From the NCBI GenBank assembly GCA_014338405.1, contig JTDE01000191.1:1-64000 (forward strand): DNA of 64,000 bases, in the 5' to 3' direction. The translations under genes and the position numbers were made by a program. Source of the DNA: Paragonimus skrjabini miyazakii (lineage: Eukaryota; Platyhelminthes; Trematoda; Plagiorchiida; Troglotrematidae). This document shows, one piece after another, positions 25,500 through 39,907 of the stretch (its first letter is position 1; the number at the start of each line of letters is the position of its first letter). The notes beneath the pieces were generated by a model that was not told where the DNA came from, ran no database searches, and worked only from the letters and a program-made list of their open reading frames with translations.

Positions 25500-28400
25500 T
25501 GAAACCGTTTTCCCACTAGCCAGTTATAATAATGCGAAAACATGGTTCGTATATGTTAGTGCTTACTAATTCTTTGAAACCTCACAAGATTAACTGAGAA
25601 GGAATAGATTTCCAACTAAGCATACGGTAATGGCAAAGAAATACTCTTATATGAACAGTTTGGTTTTTAGATTATTGTGTAGTAGCACGAGTTGGACTTC
25701 TACAAAGATGTTGCAGATGACATTCAAACAGTTTTATTTAGTCTCTACCTGATATGATATACCATGGTCCATATAATACAAATATAACCCAGATAATTAA
25801 TGTATTTGTAATTTGAAGTACGCTGAAACGGATAAATCTCCAGAACAACCGAAGTGATAAATCTTAACAAACATACAAAACTTACCCCTATATTTTGTGA
25901 TTTCGACTATAGTGTGGTTCTATTTTTTGCTCACTAATTTAATTCATTATCAAACCGAGCTCTATGTTTGTTCTTTCCGTCTAATTCTGGCATTTTAAAA
26001 TAAATGTCCATCAATTGCACTCCAGGTTTTCAAGCGTTCACTCGGAACACCAGAAATATTAGTTAAACAGTTGGTCTCAACTCATTGTCTGTCGATATTT
26101 TATTTCAATACGAACCGTTTTAAGAAGTGCAGGTTTTTCTGTCTTGTATTGTTCTACCCAGTTTTGTCGTGAGCTTTTAAGGTAAATCCTCGAACCGTTT
26201 CGAACTGTTTCGTAGAGTTTTTTGCATGATGAGAAGAAATCACACACGCTTATGCATAGAGGTATTTTACATACAACATCGACACTGATCGCAGTCACCC
26301 TTATTTACGACGTATTCTACCATCATCAGAAATCCACACACTGGATTCTGTAAGCTTAAGTTCGCTGTTGTCTTTCTACTTATCTCTCACAGTGTCAGAT
26401 TTGCAATCAAAATTCAAATCATTTTTCAAATTAGTTGTAGGAAGTTCTCCAACTTTACACGCAAACAAAAAGTATACTTTAATTTTAGCATTCTAATTCA
26501 ACCGTTTCACTTCCATTGAAATCCTATTTGCAAGATTTTATACAACAGAATGAGTAATTCTGTTCACCTCAACTTCTTTTGATAACCATTTGAAAAGTTG
26601 TTTGCATCCGTTATAAATGATGTTTCCAAGGAAACTCTTTAATTATGATCACTTCATTCTTGTTTTAATCTAATTAATCAAAATATGGTTAGTGTTGATC
26701 TCCCGCTGATAATCAACTCGTACTTAAACAGAAATTCTACTTTCCGGACTTTGGCAAACTATACATTCAAATGACTACTAATATTTACATCAAAATAAAA
26801 TGTTTAACAGATTTTCGTTAATTGTGAACATCTCTCCGCTACTGAAGATTGTCTCCCCTTGTCCAGTCAGAGATACGATTTATATTTCCCAATTTTACCG
26901 AACGTCCCATAAGCTTGTTTCGTTTCGCCGAATGTAAATACCAATCCGAACTTAAGATGTTTCTCTTTACTATTCAATCGATAATCAGTAAATTACGATA
27001 CTAATCTGCGTTTCTCATGTTAATCCATTTTTGATTTGTTGATCAGTCCAGTTGCTTAATTAGAAGTTATTGCAGTTGTAATAAATCTGAAAGACAAGTG
27101 CAATTTTTATTTAACTTCACGTTCCAAAAATTGGTATTGCGTTTATCACACGCAATACCGATAGATGAAGTGGTTGGCATAATAAATCAGTCATTATATC
27201 TGCTTTTAAATGTTGGGATCTCTCACCGGAGATAACTGCTTCAGGTTTTTGATGTGCCAGCAACTGAAGCAAATTTTTAATGAATTTCTTGTCCCGCAAA
27301 TTACACTTGGATGAAACTGGTTATTCTAACGTTGAGCCGCCTTTTCCGACTAAATAATTTTGCCGTATGTCACCATCCCATCAGTTTGCTCGAAATCCCA
27401 TAGAATTTATTACGCTAACTTTTTCCGGTTTAAAATAAATGCATGATTATCTTTCAAACGCAACATTTTTTGTCTACAGTTTCGTAAACTTATGAGTTGA
27501 TTGATCGACTGAACTGTTGCGTTTTGCTTCATTCGCCCATCTGATAACGATATCCCTAGTCAGAAAAAAAGTTTTATAACCATCAGTTTGATGAAAACAG
27601 AAACCAGTTTCACTTCTACTGCATTTTAACGATTGTCCGTTCTTTTTCCGCTAACCGGAAGATGTGGTGAAGCAATGGGCATAACTTTAGACGTCACATT
27701 TGGTAGGTGCCAATAACAAGTTAGTTAATTTCAAGCTAGCTGAGGGATTTGTGAGAGCAGGCCGCAACTAATAGTTACCAGACTCATTAGTCACAATTGG
27801 TTCGATTTTTCGAGTCCAAATGGTACTTCCGGACCATGGATATCAAACCCATTATTGGTGAATGACTGGTAGGGCGGCAATCAAAACACGTTCGTTAGAT
27901 TACACTACAGCGCTTTACAAAATTGCTCAAAGAAATATCTGTTAGTCGCGCTTCATCCTCACCACCCGCGTATATCTCCTACCGAACCTTTGAATATTAC
28001 TCACAAATCTGAGCTTTTTATTTGAGGCGTACACTGAGTTGTAACCAATACACTAGTTTGCTAAACTGAGCGGCTGAATTTTAACTACCGCACGGAACAA
28101 TCAGACGCCTCAACTGTAGGTTCTAAGGAGACCAAAACGCCAGTGTATCCAACAAACGTTTGCATGTGCTGTTTCTGTCAACCTACTTGATACGTAAACA
28201 GCCAGAGTATCTTGTGTTTTGAGGAAATAAATCCATCATCCATTGTGTACGAATCTCAACGGAACTGCAGGTAGTGCACAAACTGTATGTTGGTGATCCG
28301 CACGCTTGAATTAAACAATGCCTACTTCAACATTTGCTTTGAGCTACTACACTATATCTCACCTATTCAAGTATTGTCCTCATTTAACTTTTCGTTTCTC

Positions 28401-29300
28401 TGTATAATGCTTGCATAAACAAGACTGCTAGAACCATAGTTGCTACGGAAACTTAGACATTAATTTTGTGCTCCATCAGATGATTCTGAGTTGAATCTGT
28501 TTTGATCATCTTACAGGAATCAATAATTATCTCTTTAGGACGCTAAACGACGATTCGATATTCCTCATTCATTTGTTCTTCATCTTGTTTTCATCGTTCG
28601 TGTCATCGATTAATCGATATCAACGAAAAAACACAAATGTCTTACGCCTTTCCAGACAAGTTTTAAACAGTAATTTTGTTTTGTTCCTTCATGCGTAACA
28701 GACAACAGAACCATACCTTATGTTTACTGTGCGAACCAGTAATTTATTGAAACTGGCCTAATCATTGTGATTTATATTTACGTTTTCGTCGGAAACATAT
28801 TGGAAAATATATTTTTTCTGTATGCGACAATATTGAAGGTCGTGCGACGCTCAATACAATCGTACGCAAGGGAAAATATATATTTTAGGTGACGATTAAT
28901 CACTTAGGGTAGGTACGCTGACAGTTTGTTCCGGCTATTACTATGGAAGTAAAAAAAGTTCCTTCTAGTATAACCAAGTTCCTTCGGAAGTAAACTGGAC
29001 GTCACGGTCACTATGAACTCAGAAATATGTATAGGTGGTTTGTGTTGACCGTCGGTCTTTTATTCTGAAGAACAAATCGAACAAACATTTTATGGTGAGC
29101 TTACAAACTAGTAATTGTTTACCGTGGTCCCCAGAAAGGGGTTTCGACACCAGATGTTGGAGTCTTTTGATTCCGGTAACTACCAGGTAAAACGCAGACA
29201 ACAGTCTAAATCCATTTGTTTCCTCAACACCACCCACACTAGGTAATCGGTCCTATGACGTTCAGTATGTCAGTCAGCGTTAGTGCAGACACAGTCACCA
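25500..29300. other. no supportable gene
   Basis: Very AT-rich, mostly short frames of 60-73 codons. Two AT-rich direct blocks (GGAAAATATATTTT and GGGAAAATATATATTTT) flank a short GC-richer stretch at about 28.80-28.89 kb. No transposon or RNA gene was recognised. Confidence 0.4.
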
Positions 29301-30327
29301 GTTTTCCAGGTTACATGTTGTGGCAGATAAAAATTGTTCCGGCACAGCAGTTTCAATGTACGAAGGCAAATAATTTCCTGATGACGCTCAACGGCATCTA
29401 GCTTAACTAACGACAGTTTGCGAACAACGTTTCACTTTTTTCAGTCTATTCCATTTCTTTATAACTGTCGAAACGTATGCATATCAGTGTTTTTCTAATT
29501 GGGAAGGCAGTAGAAACTTAATGCTGTCTGTTTAACCACTAAAAATGAGAACGTAATAAAACATATTAACATCGCCTAAGAAAAACGTTATGGCAGTTTT
29601 CAAGTAAGTAAACGTAGGGATTTTGTCAGTATGTGAACCGAATAATGAAAGACGAACTGGCAATTTTTGAACACAAGATGTTAGTTAGTAAAGCCAAATG
29701 TTTTTTAGACAAAATATACGAAATTATGGCTTTTCTAACTGAAAGTGAGATGCATTTGTCCTTCACATATCCACGTTTGCACGTCTTTCCAAGTGGAATA
29801 TCCCCACAGCGATTCACATTTTGTTTGAAGAACGTCTCCCAATGTAGTCACGTAAACTTTGGGAACATGATGAGAAAAGTTTATTAGTAAACGGTTTACA
29901 ACCGTACGATAAATTCACAGTGAAAATGATAGAGATTCTGACGCATACAAAGTGCTTTACCGGACAAAAAGCTACATTTCGTAAATTAGAAACTAGGAAA
30001 CATTCACTGCGATTGGATGTAGATGAAGGCTAAACAGTAGACCTTACTGAATTTCGAGATCTATCTGGATGTTTCTGGACACTTTCTCACGTCTATTCAG
30101 CTGGCATTGTTGGTTATACGTTCCACTAGTTACTATAACGTGATGTAAATGAACGTTCACCATAAAAAAGATAACTATAAATCAATGTCTTTCTCTTGTC
30201 AGACTTGTTCGTTTTCATGATTAAGTGTTATAAGTACAACTACACACAAATAGCAAAACGTTGTGGACGCTTTTCAACATCAAGCTATCTGCTTACTCTC
30301 TTCGTTTGTCTTTATCTAACTTTTCAG

Positions 30328-30472
30328 TTATTCTTACAGAATAAATCAAACATTACTCATTAGAACAAACAGAAAGAACCTAACACCCGATATATTTCGT
30401 TGCTTAAATTACATTTTATTTTTACCAAAAAGGTTGTTAGCAATAATAAAAATTTGTGACCAGTTCAAATAA
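30328..30472 (+). CDS. candidate terminal exon, 47 codons
   Basis: One of the best plus-strand acceptor signals of the window (CTTTATCTAACTTTTCAG after a longer pyrimidine-rich run) precedes a frame starting YSYRINQTLLIRTNRKNLTP and ending with TAA at 30470. An AATAAA occurs inside at about 30445. The residues are those expected of AT-rich DNA (I, N, L, K, R), so the coding case rests on the splice signal. Confidence 0.22.
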
Positions 30473-30479
30473 TGTACAA

Positions 30480-32730
30480 TGGAATAATGTTCTTCTTCGG
30501 AATCAAGTACCTTTACCCTACACCTTCTCACTGTGTTTACTGTGACTAGTTCACATCAGCAAATTATCCGTGCTGTAGTTACTAACAGTACCATTCAGTC
30601 CGGGTTTTTACATTAAACTGTTTAGCTCATCAGAACTTAACCAGTTCAAGATTTCTCCTGAAGTCCTCAGTGGATGAGAACGATAAGTCATTTAAACTGA
30701 CTTGACTTTATTGAGGACTGCGTCAAATTTATATTTAGCCGATACAGAGTGAAGATATATATCGCGAGATGTTAACATTTCAATTTACTCTCATCATTCG
30801 TCAACGTCTAAACGTTTTAAATTTTTATTTGTGAGCATTTCGTTTTAAACACAGCGTTTCATTTAAGGGTAAGTCTCCTTGTGAATATATGTGTCATTGA
30901 ACGAGGACAAGGGGAGATGGGATTTTTGAAGTATAGTTTCGAATTAAATGATAGGCTGTCGTATTTACGACTAAACGTTTATAGCATATCTGTCGTGCAA
31001 CTTAACATGTCGGTGGCACAAGCCGTTGCTGAGCATGACTGATGTTTTTCAGACATCCGAAGGAACTAATCACCAACCGTAATCCTAAGGCGTTTCGGGG
31101 ACATTAGTTACTTTACCTCAGTAACAGAATATCTAATGACTATTTGTTTTAGTTTCGTTCGCTTTTGTTGTGTATAACTGGGAAGTGATACTTTAATCTG
31201 ATCCATGGACTCAATACCATATGCATCAATGATTCTTACCATGAAAACTTTTGAATAATTCAACAAAGGATGCAACGATATAATAATTTTGTGAGTGAAT
31301 TATTATAAGAGATAACTGAAGCATGCTCAACTAAGTCAATGGTGCAAAACTTTGAACACGGCAAGAATTTTTATGAAATGTGTATATTGAAGAGTTACTT
31401 CTTTTGATTCGATGTTTTGAAGTGTTTCAATCTGTTGGTTTGTTGCCGTTGTTCATCTATTATTGACACATATCTCTCCACACGTCATCTAAAAATCTTG
31501 ATTTGTTGTTGCATAATCTTTCTATACAGATGCTGTTTTTTGTCTTCAGAATTCGACTTGATCCGAAATGCTCACTCACGTGTGACACAAATTGCTCGAT
31601 TCATTTGCATGGTCACGTGAAACTACGGTTTGATTGAAAACAGTCGCGCCTATTTTTAACAGAGTAGTTCAAACAAAACACACAAAATAAGTGATTAATT
31701 ACCGGTCATTTTGGCTCTAAATCTGCTAATTATTTTGTTGGCTTTATGGATAGTATCCATTCATTAAGTATATTGAAGTCGATCGCCCATTTGGTTTGCG
31801 TCAAAATAAGGCCCGGAGCAAATAACAGAAAGCGCCATTTTAAATAGCGAACATCATTCAGTACTTTCCCCGATAATTTAATTCAGTTTGAACTGCTCCC
31901 GAGAAAGATGGTTTATCAGCCCTCAGGAGAAAATAGCCTTCGTGTCTGGGCACGACTGGCATTTAGTGACATCTGTGTATTAAATCTAAAGGCGTGCAAA
32001 ACATTTCGAATTCATTGAAAATGTTTAGGTTGAATTGGTTGCATCACGTGCCTCAACTACATAAAAACGTTGCAGGCAAGTAATAGCATACAACCACACC
32101 AGCTATACCAAGCAAGGTGATGTATGCGAATTGTAGACAACCAAAACTAACCCATTTATTAATGACGTAATCTACTACCTGCTAGCTGGGTATCGTGAGT
32201 TTCTGTTCACAATGTTGAATATGTTGACAACATCACAGCTTGCAAATATCTGCGACATTCTTATCATTTTTCGCCCTCACTAACTGGCATTGTGTAAGCC
32301 ATGGTGAATAACTCGGAATTCAAACCAATACCATCGTGTTAACGAAGTGATAACCTTGTACAGATTGCACACACAGAAACAACCATACGGAAATGTCCTT
32401 TATTCCTGCAAGTCTAAATGCTGCTCATGCCTTGAAGGTTCACTCAGGTGAACATTTCTATGTTTCAAGCAAATCACGTTTATAATGGGTTACTCCTGCA
32501 CGCTATGGTCATGTCAACAGCTACTTTGATTTGTTGTCAGTCAAATGATGAACAAAAATATCACTCATACATTGAAAGATCGTCACTGGAATAGCTTCTA
32601 GGTTAACCGAGCTAAATGGTAATGTTAGTCGAATAAATTTACGTATTCAGCTACGTAATATATACTCACTGATGTTGAATGTTAAACGTGTTGTCGGTTG
32701 ATTAAAGGGTTTTGTTTCGTTTGTCTTTAG
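30480..32730. other. no supportable gene
   Basis: AT-rich sequence with short frames only. Confidence 0.4.
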
Positions 32731-32834
32731 GAGGTACCCATTGTAGCCGCTCACGATTCATGGAAGTATTGCAACCACTCATTAATACGATATTCACAAG
32801 GAAACCGATAACTTACAGAATGTTCATAGCGTAG
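32731..32834 (+). CDS. possible short exon after strong acceptor
   Basis: TTTTGTTTCGTTTGTCTTTAG precedes two usable frames. One (EVPIVAAHDSWKYCNHSLIR) is open for 26 codons. The other (THCSRSRFMEVLQPLINTIF) runs to TAG at 32832. The phase cannot be chosen without a neighbouring exon. Confidence 0.2.
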
Positions 32835-32945
32835 ATCCACAGAAATTTCGTCTCTTCAGTAGCAATTTGTCTTTCGGGTTGATCTTGTTCTTCGGGCAGA
32901 CACTTCAACTAATATGCCGGTAAACACCAGACAGTGTTTAGTGTT

Positions 32946-33006
32946 CTATATCTATAGATGTCTATACTATTTATACTGTATATATATACTATATCTACAC
33001 TATAGT
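32946..33006. repeat. TA-rich low-complexity tract
   Basis: An imperfect run of TATA, CTATA and TATCTA motifs over about 60 bp. Confidence 0.65.
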
Positions 33007-33009
33007 TTA

Positions 33010-36000
33010 GGGGTGTTCTTCCACTCACTGTCAATTTATGTCCACCAGTCTTGTATAATTCATCCTTCGAAGATCAGCTAATCTCTAAAGTTAATTTGCC
33101 CTTAGACTTCATAACCGCTCATGTTCCCTTTCTGTAGTAGAAGTCACATAATGTACTGATTTATTTTGGCTAGTTGTAAATGTTGTTGATGAAAATTTAT
33201 AGGAAAAACGAAATAATGTTTGGATTGACAATCAACCGAAGCAAGTAAACACAATCAACAACCAATATGTATATATGTTTCGAATAACCCGCGTTTTCAA
33301 CTTAAATATTGAAAGTTGGATAAGGTTTTGATACGTTTTTCATTAGTTTGATGCTGACTGCAATTTTCGGCGATCACTAACCACTGCGATGTAAAACGCA
33401 CAATCAAGTACTTATCACTAAGCTCAGTCGCACTAGATACACGGTAGAAGCAATCAATACGTTCTAAATACAGACTACGTGAAAAGGAGTGCTGTTTACC
33501 TAACAGCAAACGATTCTAAATAGTTGGATCCAATGCATATTGTTCACATATATATGTGTGTGCGTTATTTAGTTAAATATCTGTGTTCACAGAGAAACGC
33601 AGTGTCCATAGTGTAGAAGTAGCCAATCGCTTTTTGAGGCTACACATTAAAAAAGTCGACGTTAACTGGGTCACTGTGATTATCTTTTTACAGCTGAGAT
33701 AATATACACAGCTCGGTCAGAGCAAGTTTGTCAGAAGTAATTAGACAACAACACAACTCCGTCAATATTTTGAAAAGAGAAGTAACAGTGAAGTTGATAC
33801 TACTTATGTCTTGATAACAGATCTATTTATCTTGCGGGATTACATTCGGTGGCGTTTGAAAAAATATATATAATTAGCCTTGGTTTTTTGAGTTGTGTAT
33901 AAAACGGTCACGTCACATCGTAAATAGAGTTTTGTGTCATATCACAAGGAGCAAGTACGATCGATTTCCGGATGTTTTTACATACCGCTTTGAAAATCAA
34001 ACCGGTTTCATTAAAAATCCAAAAGCCTTCCAGTTTTCAAATGGTTATAGGCATTTCAACTAAAAGCAACTTCACTGTGTACATATATATATTTATTCAT
34101 CAGTTCCTGTCAGTAAGTTATCATCTGTAAACAGTCACATTTTGGATGTTGCGGTTTGGCTCTCGACAAGTCTTGACGGACCTTACTTAACTATATTGAT
34201 CTCAGAAAGAATTACTGAAAACAATTTTCGTTATATCTTCAGTCCTAACTTTGTGTTTATTAACTGTTTAATTTTCGTCACACTGTCTACTAAACTATCA
34301 TGCCTGCTTTTTGCATACAAAGTACGCATTTGTTAAAATGCACTAATTCATTTTTGAAAGTATACTACATCGTAAAAACTTATCATCGCCATCATATATT
34401 CAGCACTAATCCTGATCGTTTTGCGCATAGAAGCATACCAAATGATGGTCGAGCATGTAAGTGGGTTTGTTATTATAAAATTGTTGATATTTGAGCTGTG
34501 AAGCCCCGTTTCCTGTGGTTGTAATCAACGTTCTATTCAGCATCCTGGACTTCAATCTCCAGGAGTTATTTGCCCTATTCTAGTTGGCATTTGACTGAGT
34601 TCTAGGTAGCCTGTTCTGCTCATCATGGCCTTTTTACAGTGTTCAACTTTGACTGCGTTGATCTCATTGTAGTCTGTTTACTTTGTTGAACATGATTATG
34701 AATGTAAACGCTCACTATCAGTTTAAGGCAGTTCATGTACATCCGCTTAATACTAGCTTAAAAGTACTGATCCAATCTCGTTTTCAATAAAAGGATTTAT
34801 TTTTCGGTTACGTGTTCTTAACAGATCATATGTGGATTGTCGCTGTAACAAGTGTTAATTTAGTCTAGGCTTGAGAATTATATAATCAAGAAGAAGGGAA
34901 ACCGATGTTGGTGGTACCTTGTAGGTTCTAAATCAATCATTTTCTCTAAGCACACCCATGTAATGTGCAAAATAATACGCCAGTGTCCAAAGCGCACAAA
35001 CAAGAAAGGTTAGTCATCGGATCACTTAAGGAATCCTGTGTTTAAACAACGTGATAAATATCCAGCGGAGTGTTTAGCCGGCAAATTTGTAAACCTAAAT
35101 TAGGAACTACAATTCTGTTGGGGCAGCAACCAGTCTATAGAAAAAGCACTAAGGATTCCGTTTTATCACTTCGCCTGCCATTTATTTAGGTAAACAACTG
35201 CTACCTTGCCCACCCATTTAGACTCTTCTAATTGATGCGAACTCACAATTGAAAACAGTCACAGCTTTTTTTTTTTGACTCATTGTTCGTCCGTTAATGG
35301 AACAAGTTTGGTTCAACTAACCGGCAGAAATAGCTAGCATTTACACGTAAAAATAGATTATTTAGTTGGACACAATATACTTTTAGTGTCCCGTGCCTTT
35401 TTTATGGCAACCACTGCCTTAAACAATTTGTGGCGTACAAGAATCAAAACTTCTTCGGAGAATGAGCTGTTTATTTACGTGAACTCTGTGATTTCTTCAG
35501 GAATCAGTTTCTAGTCCGTTCGTTAACAGTCGAATTGTTTAACCACACATCTGAAAAACCTGGCCTACCTTTTTTATTTGTGACATCGAACAATCATTTC
35601 ATATTAAGGGAAATTTCAATTTCCTGAACTCTCAACGCGATTCAAAGGCGATCACAAACATGCAATAAAATTAGCTATTCATTTTGTACCCATTTGAAGA
35701 AATCATCAATAGCAAACATTGAAATATAGTAGCGCATTTAACTGGTAAATAACAGTCAAAAATACTTACAGCTTTTGCATTCATATGTAATGTTTGGATG
35801 GTCCATTTTGAAGAGAAGCAGCGTAGATTCGTTTCAGTCTCTTAAATGACCGTGCGTTTGTTATCATTCGAACGGGCATTCTCACCTCAGCCCTAGTGGT
35901 TATGATACAAGCTTTTAACCGAATGTTTTTGGATGTGATAGTAGCTTTGACCAGGTCATTCACAATCTTGAGGCCTGTGTTCGACCTCATTTGAAATAGA

Positions 36001-37398
36001 AACCAAACCATAGTTTTCATTCGTACCATTCAACAACCCAGTGAAGAAAACTTCATTACATGGTTGAAATAAGTGACCCCGTTATAGCAGGTGGGCAGTA
36101 CATTGAACATTAGTCTAAATTAGTAATGGGCTCTAAATGGAGCGACTAACTGGACTTCGAATCGTAAACTAAAATTAATCAAATCCAATTACATATTGTG
36201 CTCAGTTTCATTAGTGATCAAACACGCTAACCAACGTACATCATTGACTTGACTGCTATGAAACGGAATCGTTATTTCAGGAACTGATGTTCTTACACAA
36301 TAAGCAACATGTACAATTATTCATAACATTTACACCGTCCCGTATTAATTTATGTTTCATTAATATATGAACTTTCAAGCATAGGCCAGTATGCTATTTA
36401 CAGTTCAGATTTCTTCGTCATAATGGACGTAGCCAATTCGAAAAATTAACTGAAGCACTTCACCGTAATTATTAATGCGAGGGGAACGAAAATAAACCAC
36501 TTTGAAGTAGACGGTTTACTATAACAAATAACTTACGACATTTACTAGACACCCAGCTCCGTTTGCAGAGTCTGTCATCTAATCCCATGTTGGCTTAATC
36601 TGAACCCAACGTAATTCGTCTGCTGCTATTGTTCATAGCAATTCACCTGTCGGACATTTGCTTTATTAGGAAATTAAGTGCACAACTCAACCTTTACATT
36701 CATTCAGAAAATACCAGTTTTATTTGACAAACATGTGACTGATTCATGTGCCAACAAGTGTGACAATGATATCCGTTTCACGTCATCAAGATTTTTTAGA
36801 GGAAAGAAATCACCAGACATTGTTATTGCTAGTAATTTACGCAAACAAACTTTCCGAACAGAATGATGTGAAACTCCACGCATCGTCATTCAGTGAATGC
36901 TATTGCTAACTGTTCTGCTGTACCACCTACACGCCTCTTCCCCGTACACACACCCACGAACGTCACACTGCTAACCATTTCGGTGGGTGATTGTAGCCAG
37001 TCAGTCTTATAGTTTTTGATCCGTTAGAGACTATGTTACAGTCGCCCTTCATTTATCAACAGGTTATGTAATCAGTGACACATATTACCGACAAAACATT
37101 ACCCAATTAGCTTACGGTTAATGAACAATATTCACCCGATGTTTGGTCAGATTAGTGGTTGTAGTCAAAACCACAATGAATTTACTCATTTAATTTATCC
37201 GTCGAATTTTGGGGACACTGCTGTTCGGTCAGGCCAAGCCAAAAAAACACGCTGACAGTGTTTTTAAAATAAAACTAGTTGTTCAGCTTTACTATTCGCA
37301 ACTTTTATCTCGATGATTGGATGCAGTTTACACCAATAAACATGTTGAGTGGGTAATTGATACATACAATGAATTCAGTTCAACAATTAGCCCAGATA
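33010..37398. other. no supportable gene; T11 run at 35266-35276
   Basis: Only frames of 61-82 codons occur, often in antisense pairs such as 36.68-36.89 kb, which indicates chance frames. An 11-T run at 35266 could be the oligo(A) end of a minus-strand retro-insert, but no element body was recognised beside it. Confidence 0.4.
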
Positions 37399-37480
37399 TA
37401 AATGTGACAGGTCTTGGCTTTGATTAGGCTCGAACCAAGGACAGAACACGACTGGTGCTTTACGGGCTCAGTCATAAGTC
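37399..37480 (-). repeat. tRNA-like SINE fragment
   Basis: On the minus strand GGTTCGAGCC is a near-perfect Pol III box B. About 36 nt upstream TGACTGAGCCC resembles box A of a Leu- or Ser-type tRNA. No proper cloverleaf or 3' end was made out, so a tRNA-derived SINE head or tRNA pseudogene is more likely than a functional tRNA. Confidence 0.4.
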
Positions 37481-38106
37481 ATACTATGAGTACACAAATT
37501 TACATTTTACCACAGCCTCAGTAATTTATACAGAATTCATCTAGTGACCTTGATGACTGACTGCCTCAGCGGGATTTCTCAAGTAGCGCATGCTATAGTT
37601 TATCAATAATATTGCTGTCAAATAGTAAATTGCATTACCGATAAAAAAAGAGTAAAGGATCCCACTGAGCGAGTTCTGAGAACCGGGCGCCTCCTCGTAG
37701 CTTAGTCAGTGGCGGAATTAACGCATAGGACTAAAGGGTAAACAACTGAGTTTTCTCCAAATTAATAAATCCGTTATAATGACTGATAACTCAGTGTTTG
37801 ATTGGATTCACAAGTACTGTTATCAACTGTAAAAGCTCATCTATGTATGCACTACCTAATTGCGCAACATTATTTGCTCCCTGATTCACCAAAAACAATT
37901 TGAAATGAACATGTCGGCCCGCTCTACATTACAAAAAGCATAACTGTAGTGGTTTAATCTTGAGATAGACCGTACCCTTCAAAGTATGGGAAAAAAATAA
38001 ACCAATCTTTGACAATGATAAACTATTTATTGAGTTATTTAAGTGAATTGCACTTCAACTTATTGAAAAACATGCAGATCATGTCAATGCATACCTCTCA
38101 ATATCC

Positions 38107-38144
38107 TAGTCGGAATATAACCGACTACGTAAATATAGTCGGTT
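38107..38144 (+). other. two mutually exclusive hairpins
   Basis: TAGTCGG (38107-38113) pairs with CCGACTA (38121-38127) across a 7-nt loop. The same middle segment, extended to AACCGACTA (38119-38127), pairs perfectly with TAGTCGGTT (38136-38144) across an 8-nt loop. Only one hairpin can form at a time. No gene context supports a regulatory role. Confidence 0.5.
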
Positions 38145-38149
38145 TAACC

Positions 38150-39907
38150 AGCCTGCTGAGTCTGTGTGGTCTTAAAGACACAGTTTAGCGCTTCCATCGT
38201 TTATCTGTTTGCACAGCACTGCTTGATACAAGCTCTAATTCAGGTCAGGAGCTTACACGATTTTGAGAAAACAGGTTGTTTATCTTTTGTCACTTTGACG
38301 TTATCATTTCTGTTACAAACAAAATATGACAACCATTCTGACTAAATAATTAATCAAAGGTTAATGCAATTATTTCAAATTGAACATCACTCGCACCTTA
38401 CTTCCATCTTCACATTCAGATAAACCTTTCGGCCGACCCATTTCGTAATGAAGCACTGGACTTGAGCATCGATCTTACTAGAGCTCATCATTAATGTATA
38501 TGCTTCTTCGAACAGAAATGTGTAATCCGGCTCGCGTGTTCATATAACTAGCATGGTAATCACAACATCAGTTACCTCAGAATAGGCGCCATCAATTGAT
38601 CGTACACGAAAACTCATTACACTACTACATAAACTTACAATTTGTCAACGGTGTTAGTATTTATTGGTTCGTACATTGCCTAGAACCGCTTGCTGTATAT
38701 CCATTCATCCAAAATGAACAAGATGGTTGCCATTGTTTTATAACGTGTCGTATGGAAACAACATACTATACAGATCAATGGTTCAAAGAAACCTTATCGT
38801 TTCAATTGTCTCTTTACACTACTAGGATATATGACAATGTTTTAATTGTGCAGTGAATATTAACAAACTTCTAGTTTAATGAACAACTGTTAACATAGTT
38901 TGAATCAAAAAGTAAGTGAAACTGTACCATAGGCACACTCCTGCCAAATCTTGTGTTGGTGCTATTTAACCAGCCAGCCTCTTAATTATCAAGTCATAGC
39001 CGAAATGGTTATATGAACATCCTGCAAGTTTTAAACAACGTGTCGTCTACAACCACTTCTCTGATCAAGTCTATGATGGTAAAGTACAGAAATTACGATA
39101 TCTTTCATATTTTAATAATTTCACACACATCTGCAACATGACAAAATAGCGTGCACAAACGTTTGGCGATAACCAGTTCATATTTCCAAATATGAAATTA
39201 CATTCTGCATAACCTGTGTTTTCTCGTCTTTTGTTCCATACCTTTCTTTGAAAAGTTTGAAAATATATTTGTTTAACTGTTTTTCAGTGTCAATCATGAA
39301 GGCAAATGGTAGGGTACTAAAAGCATTGCTCAAATCCTTTCAAACTTTCTGAAACCAGTTGTGATAATTATAAAAATCTTAAAATTTGAAAACTCAGTCT
39401 TTTAAGACAGCACCAGAAAATTGGTAGAAAACAAAAAGACTATTCTGCCATTTGTATCCGATGCGATTGTCTACTACGTGCACATGATTCGGTATAAAAA
39501 TTCAATGGTTTTGTCTACAGGCTTATTCACAGTAATCGTTGAGGCTAGAACCGCTGAGTTATTATCGATGAAGTAAAACTAACCGTTAATTAAAATCATG
39601 TTGGCATTATTTTTAAACTTGCATGGTTTTGCAGCTATATTCATTTTCAACTACCTAACTAAAGATTTAATCCTGGCATCAGCCGGTACACTTCAAAAGA
39701 AAACATCTTTCGGTGTAACGTTTCACTGAAGCGCTTATTCTCTCCGTCAATTTAACTTACGGTCTCCCTCTTTGGACCAGCCTGCGAGTGACGAGAACTG
39801 GCTATAAAATCGATGGTAGTAACCAGTACTGTCAATTCAATATGCTTTATCACCAAATAGCACTATCAAGGTAACTAGTTCTTTTCTTCACAAATTATTT
39901 ATTTCAG
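38150..39907. other. no supportable gene
   Basis: A good acceptor, GTTTAACTGTTTTTCAG, ends at 39287 and is followed by a 20-codon frame (SIMKANGRVLKALLKSFQTF) to a TGA. An 86-codon plus-strand frame at 38.6 kb has no splice context. Confidence 0.35.

Noticed and set aside
32946..33006. TATA-rich tract as a promoter
   Set aside because: Low-complexity TA sequence without a downstream gene start.
36678..36889. Sense-antisense pair of ~61-codon ORFs
   Set aside because: Mirror-image open frames of this size are expected by chance; no splice signals or composition support.
37681..37745. Second tRNA-like segment (TAGCTTAGTCAGTGG resembling box A)
   Set aside because: No box B at the proper spacing; insufficient for a SINE or tRNA call.
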